DNA of 64,000 bases from Montifringilla adamsi (lineage: Eukaryota; Chordata; Aves; Passeriformes; Passeridae), in the NCBI GenBank assembly GCA_017590115.1, contig JAGGNK010013558.1, positions 8,165,969 to 8,229,968 on the forward strand, given 5' to 3'. The position numbers were made by a program, and so were the translations under genes. The notes beneath the pieces were generated by a model, which was not told the DNA's origin, ran no database searches, and saw only the letters and a list, made by a program, of their open reading frames with translations. How positions within the stretch are numbered: position 1 is the first letter of the stretch; every line of letters begins with the position of its first letter. Of this stretch, positions 1 to 9,610 are shown piece by piece.

Positions 1-769
1 TTAAATGATTTTCGGTCTTCTGTGGTTTTATGAAAATAAAAGGGAGCACTTTGTCATTTTTAACAATGTAAGTAGCCAATAAATCTAATTTTCACATTGA
101 TTTCTGTAGGAATTAAGTGATATCTACACTATCTGCTGTGAATTGTTTTTGGAAACAAGTGCGACTTTCTCCTGGCGGAAGCTTTTTTTAAAAACAATGA
201 TTACAAAAATATATTTTTTAAAAGTATTTCTTAAACCATTAGGTTTTTAAAGTAGGGGGAAATTATCTGTGAGGTTGATCGTGTATATCTAAGACGACAT
301 CTAGACAAAGAGTTTTATAAAATGTGCTAGGACAGGCAAAGGAAGTGCATTGCATGGAAAAATGACTAATACGAATAATTACAGAGGCGAAGATTTTACA
401 GAACCTTCGGTCTGCTGTCCGCGGAAGGGGAGAAAAGGATTAAAAAAAAAAAAAATTGAGGGACTATATTCACTCATACATGTAACTAATAAAGATCTCA
501 GCTGAGGAAGCCAGGGCGCTGCCAGATTAAACGTGTCCCTGACTTAATTGCTAACTGGGCGCCAGGTGCTGCCTGCGCGGCCAGGTGCCCTTCACGGGGC
601 CCTTGCAGAGCATCATCACCTCTGTGCACCCGCCGGGGATTCACCAGCGCCTTTCCCTAAATAATGGCCCAGAAGAACAGTGTTCACCAAGGCGCTGTTG
701 ATCCCCATTGTGTTCCCGTCCGTGGGTTTGGACAGCCCGAGCCGCTGTGACCTCAAGGATTACTCCCGT
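1..769. other. AT-rich non-coding flank upstream of ONECUT1
   Basis: No open reading frame of note is present. The DNA is AT-rich with short A/T runs and homeobox-type TAAT cores. An ATTGAT core, the ONECUT-type half site, lies at 96-101. The base composition changes sharply to GC-rich near 770. I see no gene here and infer distal promoter or enhancer DNA. Confidence 0.5.
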
Positions 770-1340
770 TTCGGGGTACCAAGGCGCGCCCGTGGGGGCG
801 AGGGGCGGTGGAGCGGGCAGGAGCCTCCGCGGCCCTCTCGGCTCGGCCCGGTGAGGGGAGGGGGCAGCAGGGCAGCAGCAGCCCGGCGTGGGACGGGCCG
901 GACCCGGCGGCGGCTCCTGCCCGCGAACAGCGCTCCGGAAGCTCGGCCCGGCCCCGCGTGTCCGGGGAGCGTCGTGGGCGGCGGCTCCTGGGGAGGAGGA
1001 GCGCGGCTCCTTCCCTTTCTCCTCCCTCCCGTCACCCCCAAGTCCGGCCGGCCGAGGAGCGGGGCCGGCCGTGTCGGGGGAGCCCCGCAGGCCATCGGCC
1101 GAGCACAGCTGGCCGCGGTGTCCGCGAGGAGCGCGTCCTTTGCGCCCCGGGAGTGTTTTCCTGCAGGTTTCCCGGGCCATTCTGGCAGGATCTACAGCCC
1201 GGTGTTGCCGCCCGCCGCGCCGCCACCGCGTGTATCCTGCGTGGATTGTGCAGGGACTGCACATCCCCCTGGGACCGGGGCCGCCCCGGCGAGGGGCAGC
1301 GCCCGGCCGGTCCCAGCCTGCCTCCGAGAAGGCGGCAGTG
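770..1340. promoter_or_regulatory. CpG island, far upstream of ONECUT1
   Basis: This stretch is dense in G, C and CpG, with abrupt AT-rich borders on both sides. Long open frames on both strands are a by-product of the low stop-codon density. No family is recognisable in them. Islands like this, repeated along several kilobases around a developmental transcription factor gene, are typical of Polycomb-regulated loci. That role is inferred. Confidence 0.6.
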
Positions 1341-1929
1341 TAGAGTTCAAACGCATCAAACTATCAGAAGTCATTTATCCGGTTTCATAAATAATGTTCT
1401 TATTATCTGCAGCCCCCTTAATTCATGCTCCTGTCCTCTTGATTGCGGGGTTTCAGCAGATAAAAAGTTTATAAGTTGGTCGGGTTCTTGTTTTCCTTTT
1501 TCCATCATTAACATCATTAATATAAGCTATCAATAACCCTGTCGTTTGGAGCATAGCTTCACAGTATTGATTTGCGCAGCTATTCATCTCTGCCATAGAA
1601 GACACGGAATAATTTTCGCATTACAGTAGCTTGGATTTGCTTTTAATTCATATTTAAAGCTGCAACTGGCTCTGTGGAGCTCTCTGCGAAAGACTAGAGG
1701 CGCCTAATTAATAATAAGTTAGAAACGAAGGAAGGCACCAGCGGATAAATAATTAATACAGACATCTCTGTCTCTTTGAGTATTGCTACTTTAAAAATTT
1801 AGACTTACCAGGGCCATACTGTAAGTCTGCAAGTTATATTGAGGAGATGATTTAAGAAAGCTATTTTTTTTTCCTGAAATACAATGCTAAATTATTTACG
1901 GTGTTTTGCAATCTTCCATAAGTTCCTTC
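1341..1929. promoter_or_regulatory. AT-rich candidate conserved non-coding element
   Basis: This AT-rich block lies between two CpG islands and is rich in homeodomain-type words. It contains ATCAAT at 1529-1534 and ATTGAT at 1566-1571, both ONECUT-type cores, plus several TAAT/ATTA cores. It has no coding potential. Calling it a regulatory element is an inference from composition and position; conservation was not tested. Confidence 0.35.
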
Positions 1930-2560
1930 ATTAACAAGCGCTGCGGTTTGCTCCGGGGGGTGCGGGAGAGCGCGGCTGCAGAGGGACCGCGACGGCTCGG
2001 CCGGGCAGCGCCCTGCAGCCCCCGGGGCTCGCTCGGTGCCCTCTCCTTCAGCCGCCCAGACCCCCCATGGGGGCTCCAGAGGGGAGAAGGGAAGAGCCCA
2101 GCGCCCTTAGGCGGGTGGCAGGCTCGGAGCGAGTTCAGTCACCGCGCTGCCGAGCCTGGGCTCCACGAGGCTCCCCTCGGGCAGAAGTCCGGGCCCGGGG
2201 GGAGAGGGCTGCGGCAGGGGGAAAGGCAAAGGCAGGACCCCCCCGGGCGGGCACCCGCAGCGAGCCCCCGCCGCGCCGCAGCTTCCCCTGAAAGCCAGGC
2301 CCTCCCCCACCTGCCCCGGCCGGCGCAGCCCTCTGTTCTCTGTCTGCCCCCGACAGATGTATATGTTTTTGTCGCCAAGCAAGTTTCCAAGAAGCTCGAC
2401 AGGGGAAAGTCTGGAAAAGTTAATCCCCCCCGGCAGCTGTTGGCTTTGGGAGCCTTCGAGCGTCACCTTTGACACGCTCCCCGTGCGAGGGGACCCGGTG
2501 CCGCAAGCTGTCACCGCACAGGAGGCGCGGGAGGGCGCGGGCGGCGGCAGCCCCCTCACA
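1930..2560. promoter_or_regulatory. CpG island upstream of ONECUT1
   Basis: GC- and CpG-rich sequence, interrupted by a less GC-rich, unique-looking stretch near 2340-2480. Open frames on both strands show no recognisable protein. It is followed at about 2575-2685 by a purine-rich, homopolymer-laden tract. Confidence 0.55.
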
Positions 2561-2574
2561 CGCCATTAAAAGAA

Positions 2575-2690
2575 AATCAAAGTGGAAAAGTATAATACAA
2601 ATAAAAATAAATTAAAGGGGGGGGGGGAAAAGAAAAGAAAAGGAAAGAAAAAAAATTTTAAAAAAAAATAAAAGAAAAAGGGAAGAAAAC
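2575..2690. repeat. Low-complexity purine tract
   Basis: A run of G (from about 2618) followed by interspersed AAAAG/AAAGG words makes an almost pure purine strand. Such tracts are prone to length change and to non-B DNA. No coding content. Confidence 0.7.
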
Positions 2691-4269
2691 CGATTCTGTC
2701 CGGTCGGTTGCAGCGGGCTGGGATCGCTGCCCCGGGCCGGGCCGCCACGTCGGGCGGGCCCCGGTGCCCGCGCGGTGTTTGCTGGCGTCAGGCGGGAGAT
2801 TACGGCCGTTTCATGGTGTCATTAGCTCGGATTTAAAAAGCACACACACGCCACGCAATTCAAACAAGCAAAGTTGCGTTTTAAGTCCGCTCCGAGTATC
2901 TGCTGATCAAATAAAGACTTAAGGGCGGTAACGATTATTCTGTTAAATATATGGTACTTGACTGCACAAGCAGTAATTGATTAGCGCACCGAAATGAGCT
3001 CTCTCCGGCGCTCGCCTTCGCCAGTGGGGCGGGAAGCTCCGCGGGGGAACCGCGCCGGGGTCCGCGACGAGGGGAGCCCAGGCACGGCACCCCCGACGGC
3101 GGAGAAGGGAGGCTGCGGGGAGGTGTGCCGGCCTCGTCTGCCCTGTCCCGGGCTTCTGCGAGCCCATCCCGTGGTCCCGGGGCACCCTGCAGCTGAGACG
3201 GGACCGGGGTGGTCGGGCCCGAGGTGCTGCTCTGTCCTCCGCGCCGGCGGCTTTTGCGCACCAGAGCCGCTTCGTCGTTGGGTCACCCCCAGAGTAACGG
3301 GAAAAATATTTTAAAAATAAAAGATGCATGTGGGGCTGGGGGGAGCTGGGTGCGTTTATACGGCCACTTTTTTCTAAGGTTAGAGATTGAGCCTCGACGG
3401 AGGCCGGCGTGTCACTGGACTCTCCAAATTGTTGGCGGTCGAGTTTATATTAATTTCTTGAAGAAAAATTGGATGTTGCAATTTCCTACAAACTCGAGGA
3501 AGTAACATATTCGCTATGACGTTTGCTTTGATAACTAATCGCTAAATACACGGAGACTAAATATTTTTAATTAAACTGTAAATTGTGTACAGATATTGAT
3601 AATGAAGAAGCTGACAATGTTTCGATTAGATCTGTGACATCACCTTGTGTTGGCTTGGGAAACAATCACAGCTGTTCACTTCGGTCTCAAAACCTTCTCG
3701 ATTATTTTATTTTCTTATTGTATTTTATTGTATTTTATTTTTGTATTCTATTGTATTTTATTTTATTTAATCCTAAACATTTTCTGAGGTAATTTATTAG
3801 GTTTCAGGTTTATTTTTTCTTCTTTGGCAGATACACATTTCCTTATCTATTCCTCGCTATCAGAAATGGAGATACTGTCAGCGTTTACGTTACAAAAATT
3901 TAGAGAGCTGTGGAAGCCTTTAGGACTGGGGGTGTCTGAGGTGGTAGGGACAGTGCGGGATCTGTACGTGGGATTTTTTTTTTAACACAAAATAAAATAC
4001 AGGGAACTCCTTGTGCCCACGGAAAATGAACGGTAGTGAGCAATTGATTTCTTTCGGAGACGGAGTTCAATAGCTCAGAATTCTTAAAAGCGTGTGTGTG
4101 TATGTATATGTGTGTGTGTGTGCGTGTGTATGTGTGTTAATTTCGGGAAATACATAAAACCGCTGTGGAAATTCTCAATTTATAGAGGGAAAAAAGTACA
4201 CTCGCTTCCAGGGCCGTACACGCAACACACACACAGACGATAGTTGGGATTCTAAAAGTTTCCTGCCTG
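2691..4269. promoter_or_regulatory. Mixed upstream region with a small CpG island and AT-rich blocks
   Basis: A CpG-rich core at about 2995-3300 is flanked by AT-rich sequence. ATTGAT cores lie at 2976-2981 (in the context AATTGATTAG, a good ONECUT-type match), 3595-3600 and 4043-4048. A T-rich stretch with repeated TATTTTATTG-like words lies at about 3705-3770. No gene is seen. Confidence 0.4.
4091..4138. repeat. (TG)n-type microsatellite
   Basis: Interrupted TG dinucleotide repeat with TA and CG variants, read directly from the sequence. Confidence 0.9.
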
Positions 4270-5290
4270 GTGATTTTTGAGCTCCCCGAGCGCAGGCACA
4301 CGCACGGGGCCGGTCCCGGCAGCAGCCCCCACGCCGGGCTCCCCGGGCACGGTCCCCGTGAGCGCCCCAGGAGCGCAGCGCTGCCTGGGCGAGAGGCACC
4401 GGGGCTCCGCTCACCTCCGGGTCTCGCTGCGGGGCGGGGGTGCGGGAGGACGGCCCGGACGCTTCGGTGCGAGGCACGGTGCGCAGCCCGCGGCGGGGCC
4501 ACACCTGGTCCCGCGGGCGTTGTGGACGGGCAGCAGGGAAGGAGCGGGGCCAGGCCTGGCTCCGCCGATGGGGCTCCTCGCCGAGGCCCCGCCGCTGGTG
4601 CGGTACTTTGGGCTTAAAGCGCGGGGCGAGGGCTCTCGCTGCCTCGGTGAAGCGGAGAACAGTGAGACCCCACGGGACCCCTCGCACCGAGGGGAATCTC
4701 CGCAGGCCCTGTCCGTAAAGTTAGGGCAATAACTCCGAGAAACGTAACCACAGGGGCTGATTTCAGCTCGCTCCCAGGGGGACTCTGCCCCAGGACCGGC
4801 TCCTGGCTCTGTCCCTGCAGCCTGGCTCCCCTCGGGGCCGCTGGCAGCGACCGCTGCCGCTCAGCAGGGACGGGGCCTGGAGCTCTCGGCGGAGCGCGGG
4901 GGGGGGGGTGTCAGGGCCCCGCACAGACCTCTGCGCGGGTCCCGCGGGGCGAAGCGGCTCGCCCTCACTCTGCGGGCTTCGCCAGGACAGGTGCTCAGCT
5001 CCTGTTCCCCGCTCCATGGAAAAGACACCGCCGTGCCCGAGCCCCAGCGCGGCGCAGATCCGCTCGCTGTCCCCGGGCCGGGCCGGGGCTCTGGGGACAG
5101 GCGGCTCCGCAGGGAGCCGAGAGCAGCCGCGGTGCCCGACAGCAGTGCGGGGGGAAGCGGCGCGGCCTTTGTGCGCCGCCGGCCCGGTGCCGCCCGGCCG
5201 CGGCCCCGCGGCTCTCCCGCGGCTCGGCTCGGCTCGGCCCGTCCCTCCCGCCGCTCGGCGCCGCGCACACGCTGCACTCTGCCCGGCGTG
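4270..5290. promoter_or_regulatory. CpG island upstream of ONECUT1
   Basis: About 1 kb of very GC- and CpG-rich DNA ends in an AT-richer patch with paired SOX-like motifs (5298-5317). Long frames on both strands have proline/arginine/alanine-rich, non-family-like translations and are judged artefacts. It could carry upstream or antisense transcription starts; the sequence alone cannot say. Confidence 0.6.
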
Positions 5291-5297
5291 GTTCGTT

Positions 5298-5317
5298 ATT
5301 GTTAATGGGCGAACAAT
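5298..5317. promoter_or_regulatory. Inverted pair of SOX-type motifs
   Basis: ATTGTT at 5298-5303 and AACAAT at 5312-5317 face each other across 8 bases in an AT-rich island between two CpG-rich blocks. SOX HMG proteins bind the AACAAT core. Actual binding is inferred. Confidence 0.35.
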
Positions 5318-6116
5318 AGGCACATCTGCCCTTTCTTCCAGCATAAAGGCACCTTAGCTAACGAGGGGGGCCGGCGGGTGAGCTCGCTTGTTCTCTCTCC
5401 TCCGCCTCCTTTTCTTTCTTTTTGAAGAAAAAATAAAAGAAAACCAGCGGCATGTCCGGCTGCTGGGCGCCTCGGGACATATGCTCGCCTTGCACTGCCG
5501 GGCACGCCCGGGGTCCCCGGCGGGGGCTGCAGGGGGGCGTCCCTCCCCATCGCACCGCCCGGCCGGACCCGCGGGACCCCCGGGAGGGGTGGTCGAGGGG
5601 TGCGGGAGCTGAGCCGCGGGGCTGACCCCGGGACCCAGCTCCGTGGGGCTCCCACCGCCCATCCCCAGGCCGGGCAACGGGAAGTTTCCCCGTAGGGCAC
5701 CTGAGAAGAGCGATACCGGGGCACGCGGCTGCGGGACAGCGTGGGTAGATAGGACATGTGGGGCACACGGGGGGCACGGCCCACGGGCGCCGCGGGGCAG
5801 GGCGGTCCGGTGTCACCTCCGGAAGCTCCCGGTGAGGAGGCTCCGCGCTCACGGAAAACGCGGAGTCACCGAAGGGGCGGGGCGGGTGTCCCTGCCCGGC
5901 AGCAGAGCGGGGCGGGCGGGGCGGGGCGGCCCTTTGTGCCCGGGGNGCAGCCTCGCCCCGCGGAGCACGGAGCGGAGCCGGAGCGCGGGGCGCAGAGAGA
6001 GCCATGGCTGGGGATGGCGAGGGACGCGGCCACACACCCGCCGCGGCCGCGGCTGCGGGGCCCGGCCTGAGGGAGCGGCGGCCCTAGGACCGGCCCGGCG
6101 GCGCCAGCCAGCAGCG

Positions 6117-6190
6117 GGAAAAAACAAATAAATACGTTGCCACAAAATAAATATTGAAAGGGAAAATAATAATAATAATAATAAAAACGA
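6117..6190 (+). other. AT-rich block with (AAT)n run in the ONECUT1 5' leader
   Basis: About 75 bases rich in AAATAA words end in a (AAT)n microsatellite (6166-6185). They are embedded in otherwise extremely GC-rich sequence, about 175 bases before the start codon. The AAATAAATA-like words could act as a TATA-like element or simply be leader sequence. Confidence 0.6.
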
Positions 6191-6333
6191 CCGAAACGGG
6201 AAAGCCAGCAGCCCGGCAACAGCAGCAGCAGCACCGCCACCACCAGCCCGCAGCGCTCGCCCGCCGCCGCCGGCCCGCGGGAGCAACCGGCCACCGCCAA
6301 GAGCTCCGGGACGCCCCGCCGCCCACCAGATAG

Positions 6334-6420
6334 ATGTGCGGTCCCGCCGCCCGCACGGCCGACGATGAACGCGCAGCTGGCGATGGAGAACATCGGCGAT
6401 CTGCACGGGGTGAGCCATGA
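6334..6420 (+). CDS. Upstream ORF overlapping the ONECUT1 start (28 codons plus stop)
   Basis: An ATG at 6334, in a weak context (T at -3, T at +4), opens a frame that runs past the ONECUT1 ATG at 6365 in another frame and ends at TGA 6418-6420. If it lies in the mature mRNA, ribosomes using it would bypass the ONECUT1 start, so it could lower translation. Whether it is translated is unknown; it is listed as a possible regulatory uORF, not as a gene. Confidence 0.4.
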   Translation: MCGPAARTADDERAAGDGEHRRSARGEP

Positions 6421-7445
6421 GCCGGTGCCCGCCGCCGCCGACCTGATGAGCGGCAGCCCCCACCACCGGAGCGCGGTGGCCCACCGCGGCAGCCACCTGC
6501 CGGCCCACCCGCGCTCCATGGGCATGGCGTCCATCCTCGACGGCGGCGACTACCACCACCACCACCGGCCGCCCGAGCACGCGCTGACCGGCCCCCTGCA
6601 CCCCACCATGACCATGGCCTGCGAGACACCCCCCGGCATGAGCATGAGCAGCACCTACACCACGTTAACCCCTCTGCAGCCTCTACCTCCCATCTCGACG
6701 GTCTCGGACAAGTTCCCTCACCACCACCACCACCATCACCACCATCACCATCCCCACCAGCGGATACCGGGCAACGTGAGCGGCAGCTTCACGCTCATGC
6801 GGGACGAGAGGGGTCTGGCGTCCATGAACAATCTCTACACCCCCTACCACAAGGATGTTACCGGCATGGGGCAGAGCCTCTCTCCGTTGTCTGGATCGGG
6901 CCTGGGGAGCATCCACAACTCCCAGCAAGGGCTGCCCCACTACGCTCATCCCAGTGCCACCATGCCCGCCGAGAAAATGCTCACCCCAAACGGATTTGAA
7001 GCCCACCACCCTGCCATGTTAGCCAGGCATGGCGACCAACACCTCACCCCCACCTCCGCTGGCATGGTGCCTATCAACGGGATCCCACACCACCCCCATG
7101 CCCACTTGAATGCCCAGAGCCACGGGCAGATCCTGGGCTCTGCCAGGGAGCAAAACCCTTCTGTAACTGGTTCGCAGGTCAACAGTGGAAGTAATTCAGG
7201 GCAAATGGAAGAAATCAATACCAAAGAAGTAGCTCAGAGGATCACCACCGAGCTCAAGCGGTACAGCATCCCCCAGGCTATCTTCGCCCAGAGGGTGCTG
7301 TGCCGCTCTCAAGGGACACTCTCGGACCTGCTGAGGAACCCCAAGCCCTGGAGCAAGCTCAAATCCGGCCGGGAGACCTTCCGCAGAATGTGGAAGTGGC
7401 TCCAGGAGCCGGAGTTTCAGCGGATGTCTGCTCTACGGCTTGCAG
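6365..7445 (+). CDS. ONECUT1: ONECUT1 (HNF-6) exon 1 coding part: N-terminal region and CUT domain
   Basis: This encodes residues 1-360 plus one base of codon 361 of hepatocyte nuclear factor 6, a nuclear CUT-homeodomain activator controlling liver, biliary, pancreatic and neuronal genes. The N-terminus MNAQLAMENIGDLHGVSHE matches ONECUT1 rather than ONECUT2 or ONECUT3. Features in order are a short His run (64-67), a Ser/Thr/Pro-rich activation segment (about 95-114), an 11-His run (119-129), and the CUT domain (about 276-362, containing the stretch from INTKEVAQRI to FQRMSALRLA). The ATG at 6365 is chosen because it gives the family N-terminus; its context is adequate (G at -3). Exon 1 ends at a GTGAGC donor at 7446. 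The open frame continues to 7885 only by read-through into the intron. The whole product is 457 residues against, from memory, 465 in human; I recall most of the difference as small indels in the N-terminal half. Confidence 0.97.
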
Positions 7446-8320
7446 GTGAGCCCGCTGCGGGGTGTTCGGGACACGGCAGCGGCAGAGCGGGGCCTCGGGC
7501 CTGGGCAGGCCGCCCCGATGCCCGCCTGTCCCTGAAGAGCAGCACCGATCCCCCGCTCCGCCTCTCCATTTCTCTCCCTTCCCCTCTCCCTCTCCCGGCT
7601 CGGCGCACCGGCACCGTCCGTCTCCTCTGCGCCGCGCTCAGACAAAGCCGAGCCGGGCTCGGGCAGCGCACTGCGGTGCCCCTGCTCTCCCCGTTCCCCG
7701 GCCGGGCGCACCCCCGGGCTCGCTTGCCGCGGGCAGAAGGACGCCCAGCCCGCCCGGTAACGGGACGCCGCCGAAAGCCGCTTCGGCCGGCGGCAACGCT
7801 GCGCGGAGCGCGGAGGGCGAGGCGGAAATGCTTGAATTGGCTGCTGAACCGGGCCCATGGACGGGGTACGGGGGAGCCCCGGTAATGCGCCGCCGAGAGA
7901 GTCTGTGCGTCTGCTTTGTGTGGGGGCGGTGGGCTCAGGTCGCGGTGGGGCTCGGGGTCCCGCTCGGGCTGGGTGAGCTGGGACAGGCGCGAGTGAGCCG
8001 AGCCCGGCGGGTGAGCTGTGCCTGAGAAATGCTGGTGGCTAAAATCGTTGGATTTCTTTTTTTTTGAAATTTATTTATTTTTAACTGGTTGTAGTTATCA
8101 TTAGGCCGCGCACTTTGAGTTTCGCGTGGATGTCTCTGCGTGAGACAGACCGGCCGTGCCGCGGCTTCGCTGCTCGCAGCCTCGCCCCGCGGTCGGCGCT
8201 CGCTGCCCGGTGTGCTCCCGAGCGGGTCCCGTATTGTCTGCTCAGAGATGGCCGTCCCGGTCCGTACCTGTGCTCTGCCGCCGCCTCCCAAACCCTCCCG
8301 CCTGCAGAGCCCGGGTTTAA
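7446..8320. promoter_or_regulatory. CpG-rich start of ONECUT1 intron 1
   Basis: GC- and CpG-rich DNA immediately after the exon 1 donor, interrupted by an AT-rich patch near 8040-8110. No exon is recognised. The open frames reflect base composition. Confidence 0.5.
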
Positions 8321-8933
8321 TATACCGTGAGTGAGGGTTTGTTAATTAAGTGATAGGTCTCCATTAATTTGTCCCTGGAGAACGCAAGACAGTCAATCCG
8401 AGTTGGAGCCAGGGTCACTGATCCGTTTCACAGACAAAAATAAGGGAAGGGCCAAATCTTTCTCCTTTCAAAAGCACAACTGGTCTTGCACTCTCGACTG
8501 CCGAGACGGTGACAACTTGCGACCGTTTCCCGAGTGTGCAGGGACGCAGCTGGGCCACCACCGTGCCCCGTGCGTATTTTCAGTCAACTACCTTGTTCCA
8601 GAAACCTAAAGCAGAGCCAGGAAGGGTCCGGGGCAGGGCCTCCCTCCCCGCTGTAGCTGGCCCTTAGGTGCCCGCCGGTGGGAGGACGTTGCTCTCTTTG
8701 GCTTCCACTCCTGCGGAGTCAGTTTCAAAGGTCTGAGCTCTCAGAAACTGCCCTTTCCGCCTTCCCTTTCTCAGCAGCCACCCCACCAGCGAAAAACCCT
8801 CGTCTGGTTGGTGCTACCCGGGAGAGGAGGATGGAGTTTGTGTTTCCAATATCCCCGTAACGATTGCTAAGGCGAACTTTCTTCGATTTGGAGCGTATTT
8901 TTACGACAATTTGGTCGACCTGAATCTCCGCTC

Positions 8934-8949
8934 ATTTGCATAGATCGAT
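8934..8949 (+). promoter_or_regulatory. POU octamer next to a CUT/ONECUT-type ATCGAT core
   Basis: The octamer ATTTGCAT lies at 8934-8941 and is followed at 8944-8949 by ATCGAT, with two bases between. The same 11-base word, ATTTGCATAGA, recurs at 9391-9401. The motifs are visible; occupancy is inferred. Confidence 0.4.
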
Positions 8950-9025
8950 ACTGGAAACAACCCCTCGATTCGGAGGCTGCTGGCATCCCTTTCCTGGCGC
9001 TGCCGGCCGGGGAGCTCTGCCAGCC

Positions 9026-9072
9026 CCGGCTGCTGCAGGCCGGGAGGGAGGAGGGAGGGAGGGAGGAAGGCG
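9026..9072. repeat. (GGGA)n-like simple repeat
   Basis: A G/A-only tract built of GGGAGGGA units, inside a moderately CpG-rich block of intron 1. Confidence 0.7.
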
Positions 9073-9390
9073 GCCGTGCTCTGCCCAGCTGCCGGGTCCG
9101 GAGGGTCCCATTGTTCGCTGCTGCCCCCAGACCGCCCCTTCTCCAGCCACCTCAGCGCTGCCCTCTCATAAACGGATCCCGGTAATCCCGTTAGAGAGAC
9201 AAAGCCTCATTATTCCGCCTTCCCTTTCCGATGAAACCCGAAAGCTGGCACCTTACAGAAACAGCTTCCCCGGAGCGAAGAGGGGTTGGCAGCACGGGGG
9301 GGTCGGGATGCCCCGCAGAGCTCTCCCCGCGTACCGGGGGCTCCGGGCCTCGCCGGGCGCTGCCCACCTGGGCTCCAGCAGCACGTGGGC

Positions 9391-9401
9391 ATTTGCATAG
9401 A
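9391..9401 (+). promoter_or_regulatory. Second POU octamer copy
   Basis: ATTTGCATAGA is identical over 11 bases to the site at 8934-8944, in otherwise unrelated GC-rich flanks. Confidence 0.35.
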
Positions 9402-9518
9402 GCCGAGTCCCTGTCAGTGGGGCGGTCCCGGGGCCCCCGCCCCGCCCCGCGCAGCCTGCGCGCCCCTCCGCACCCCTCCGCGCCGCGCTGCCGGCCACCG
9501 GCTGTAAATGCATAAAGT

Positions 9519-9610
9519 ATCGATTTTATTTTGTGCAGGTTTTAAACGTGTGATGATCTTACTAAGTGGTAAAAATCTGCCCCGATTGATATTGATGTAT
9601 GAACATCAAT
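9519..9610. promoter_or_regulatory. Cluster of four ONECUT-type binding cores in ONECUT1 intron 1
   Basis: ATCGAT at 9519-9524, abutting ATTGAT copies at 9585-9590 and 9591-9596, and ATCAAT (reverse orientation) at 9605-9610 lie within 92 bases. The reported HNF-6 consensus has an ATTGAY core. The surrounding AT-rich block (about 9510-9720) is bordered by GC-rich DNA and looks like a conserved element. It lies about 2.1 kb after exon 1, so it is a candidate autoregulatory or cross-regulatory enhancer. Confidence 0.5.

Larger units (their letters stand above)
5460..6640 (+). promoter_or_regulatory. ONECUT1: ONECUT1 promoter CpG island with GC boxes
   Basis: This CpG island covers the presumed core promoter, the 5' UTR and the start of exon 1. 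SP1-type GC boxes cluster at about 5873-5887 and 5908-5932, about 450 bases before the start codon. A single undetermined base sits at 5946. Most of the island lacks a clear TATA box, although an AT-rich block at about 6117-6190 interrupts it. The exact transcription start cannot be fixed from sequence. Confidence 0.65.

Noticed and set aside
660..700. AGAACA and TGTTC words resembling a glucocorticoid/androgen response element
   Set aside because: The half-sites are separated by one base, not the three that nuclear receptor dimers require.
641..1536. Several overlapping frames of 150-242 codons near the window start
   Set aside because: All frames of both strands are open in the same CpG island, the signature of base composition and not of a gene.
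1..6364. Enrichment of ATTGAT/ATCAAT cores upstream of ONECUT1
   Set aside because: Six cores in 6.4 kb is within about twofold of the random expectation (about three). Only the tight intronic cluster at 9519-9610 is convincing.
7446..7885. C-terminal continuation of the ONECUT1 exon 1 frame
   Set aside because: A GTGAGC donor at 7446 and perfect family continuity with exon 2 at 21126 show that this is intron read-through.
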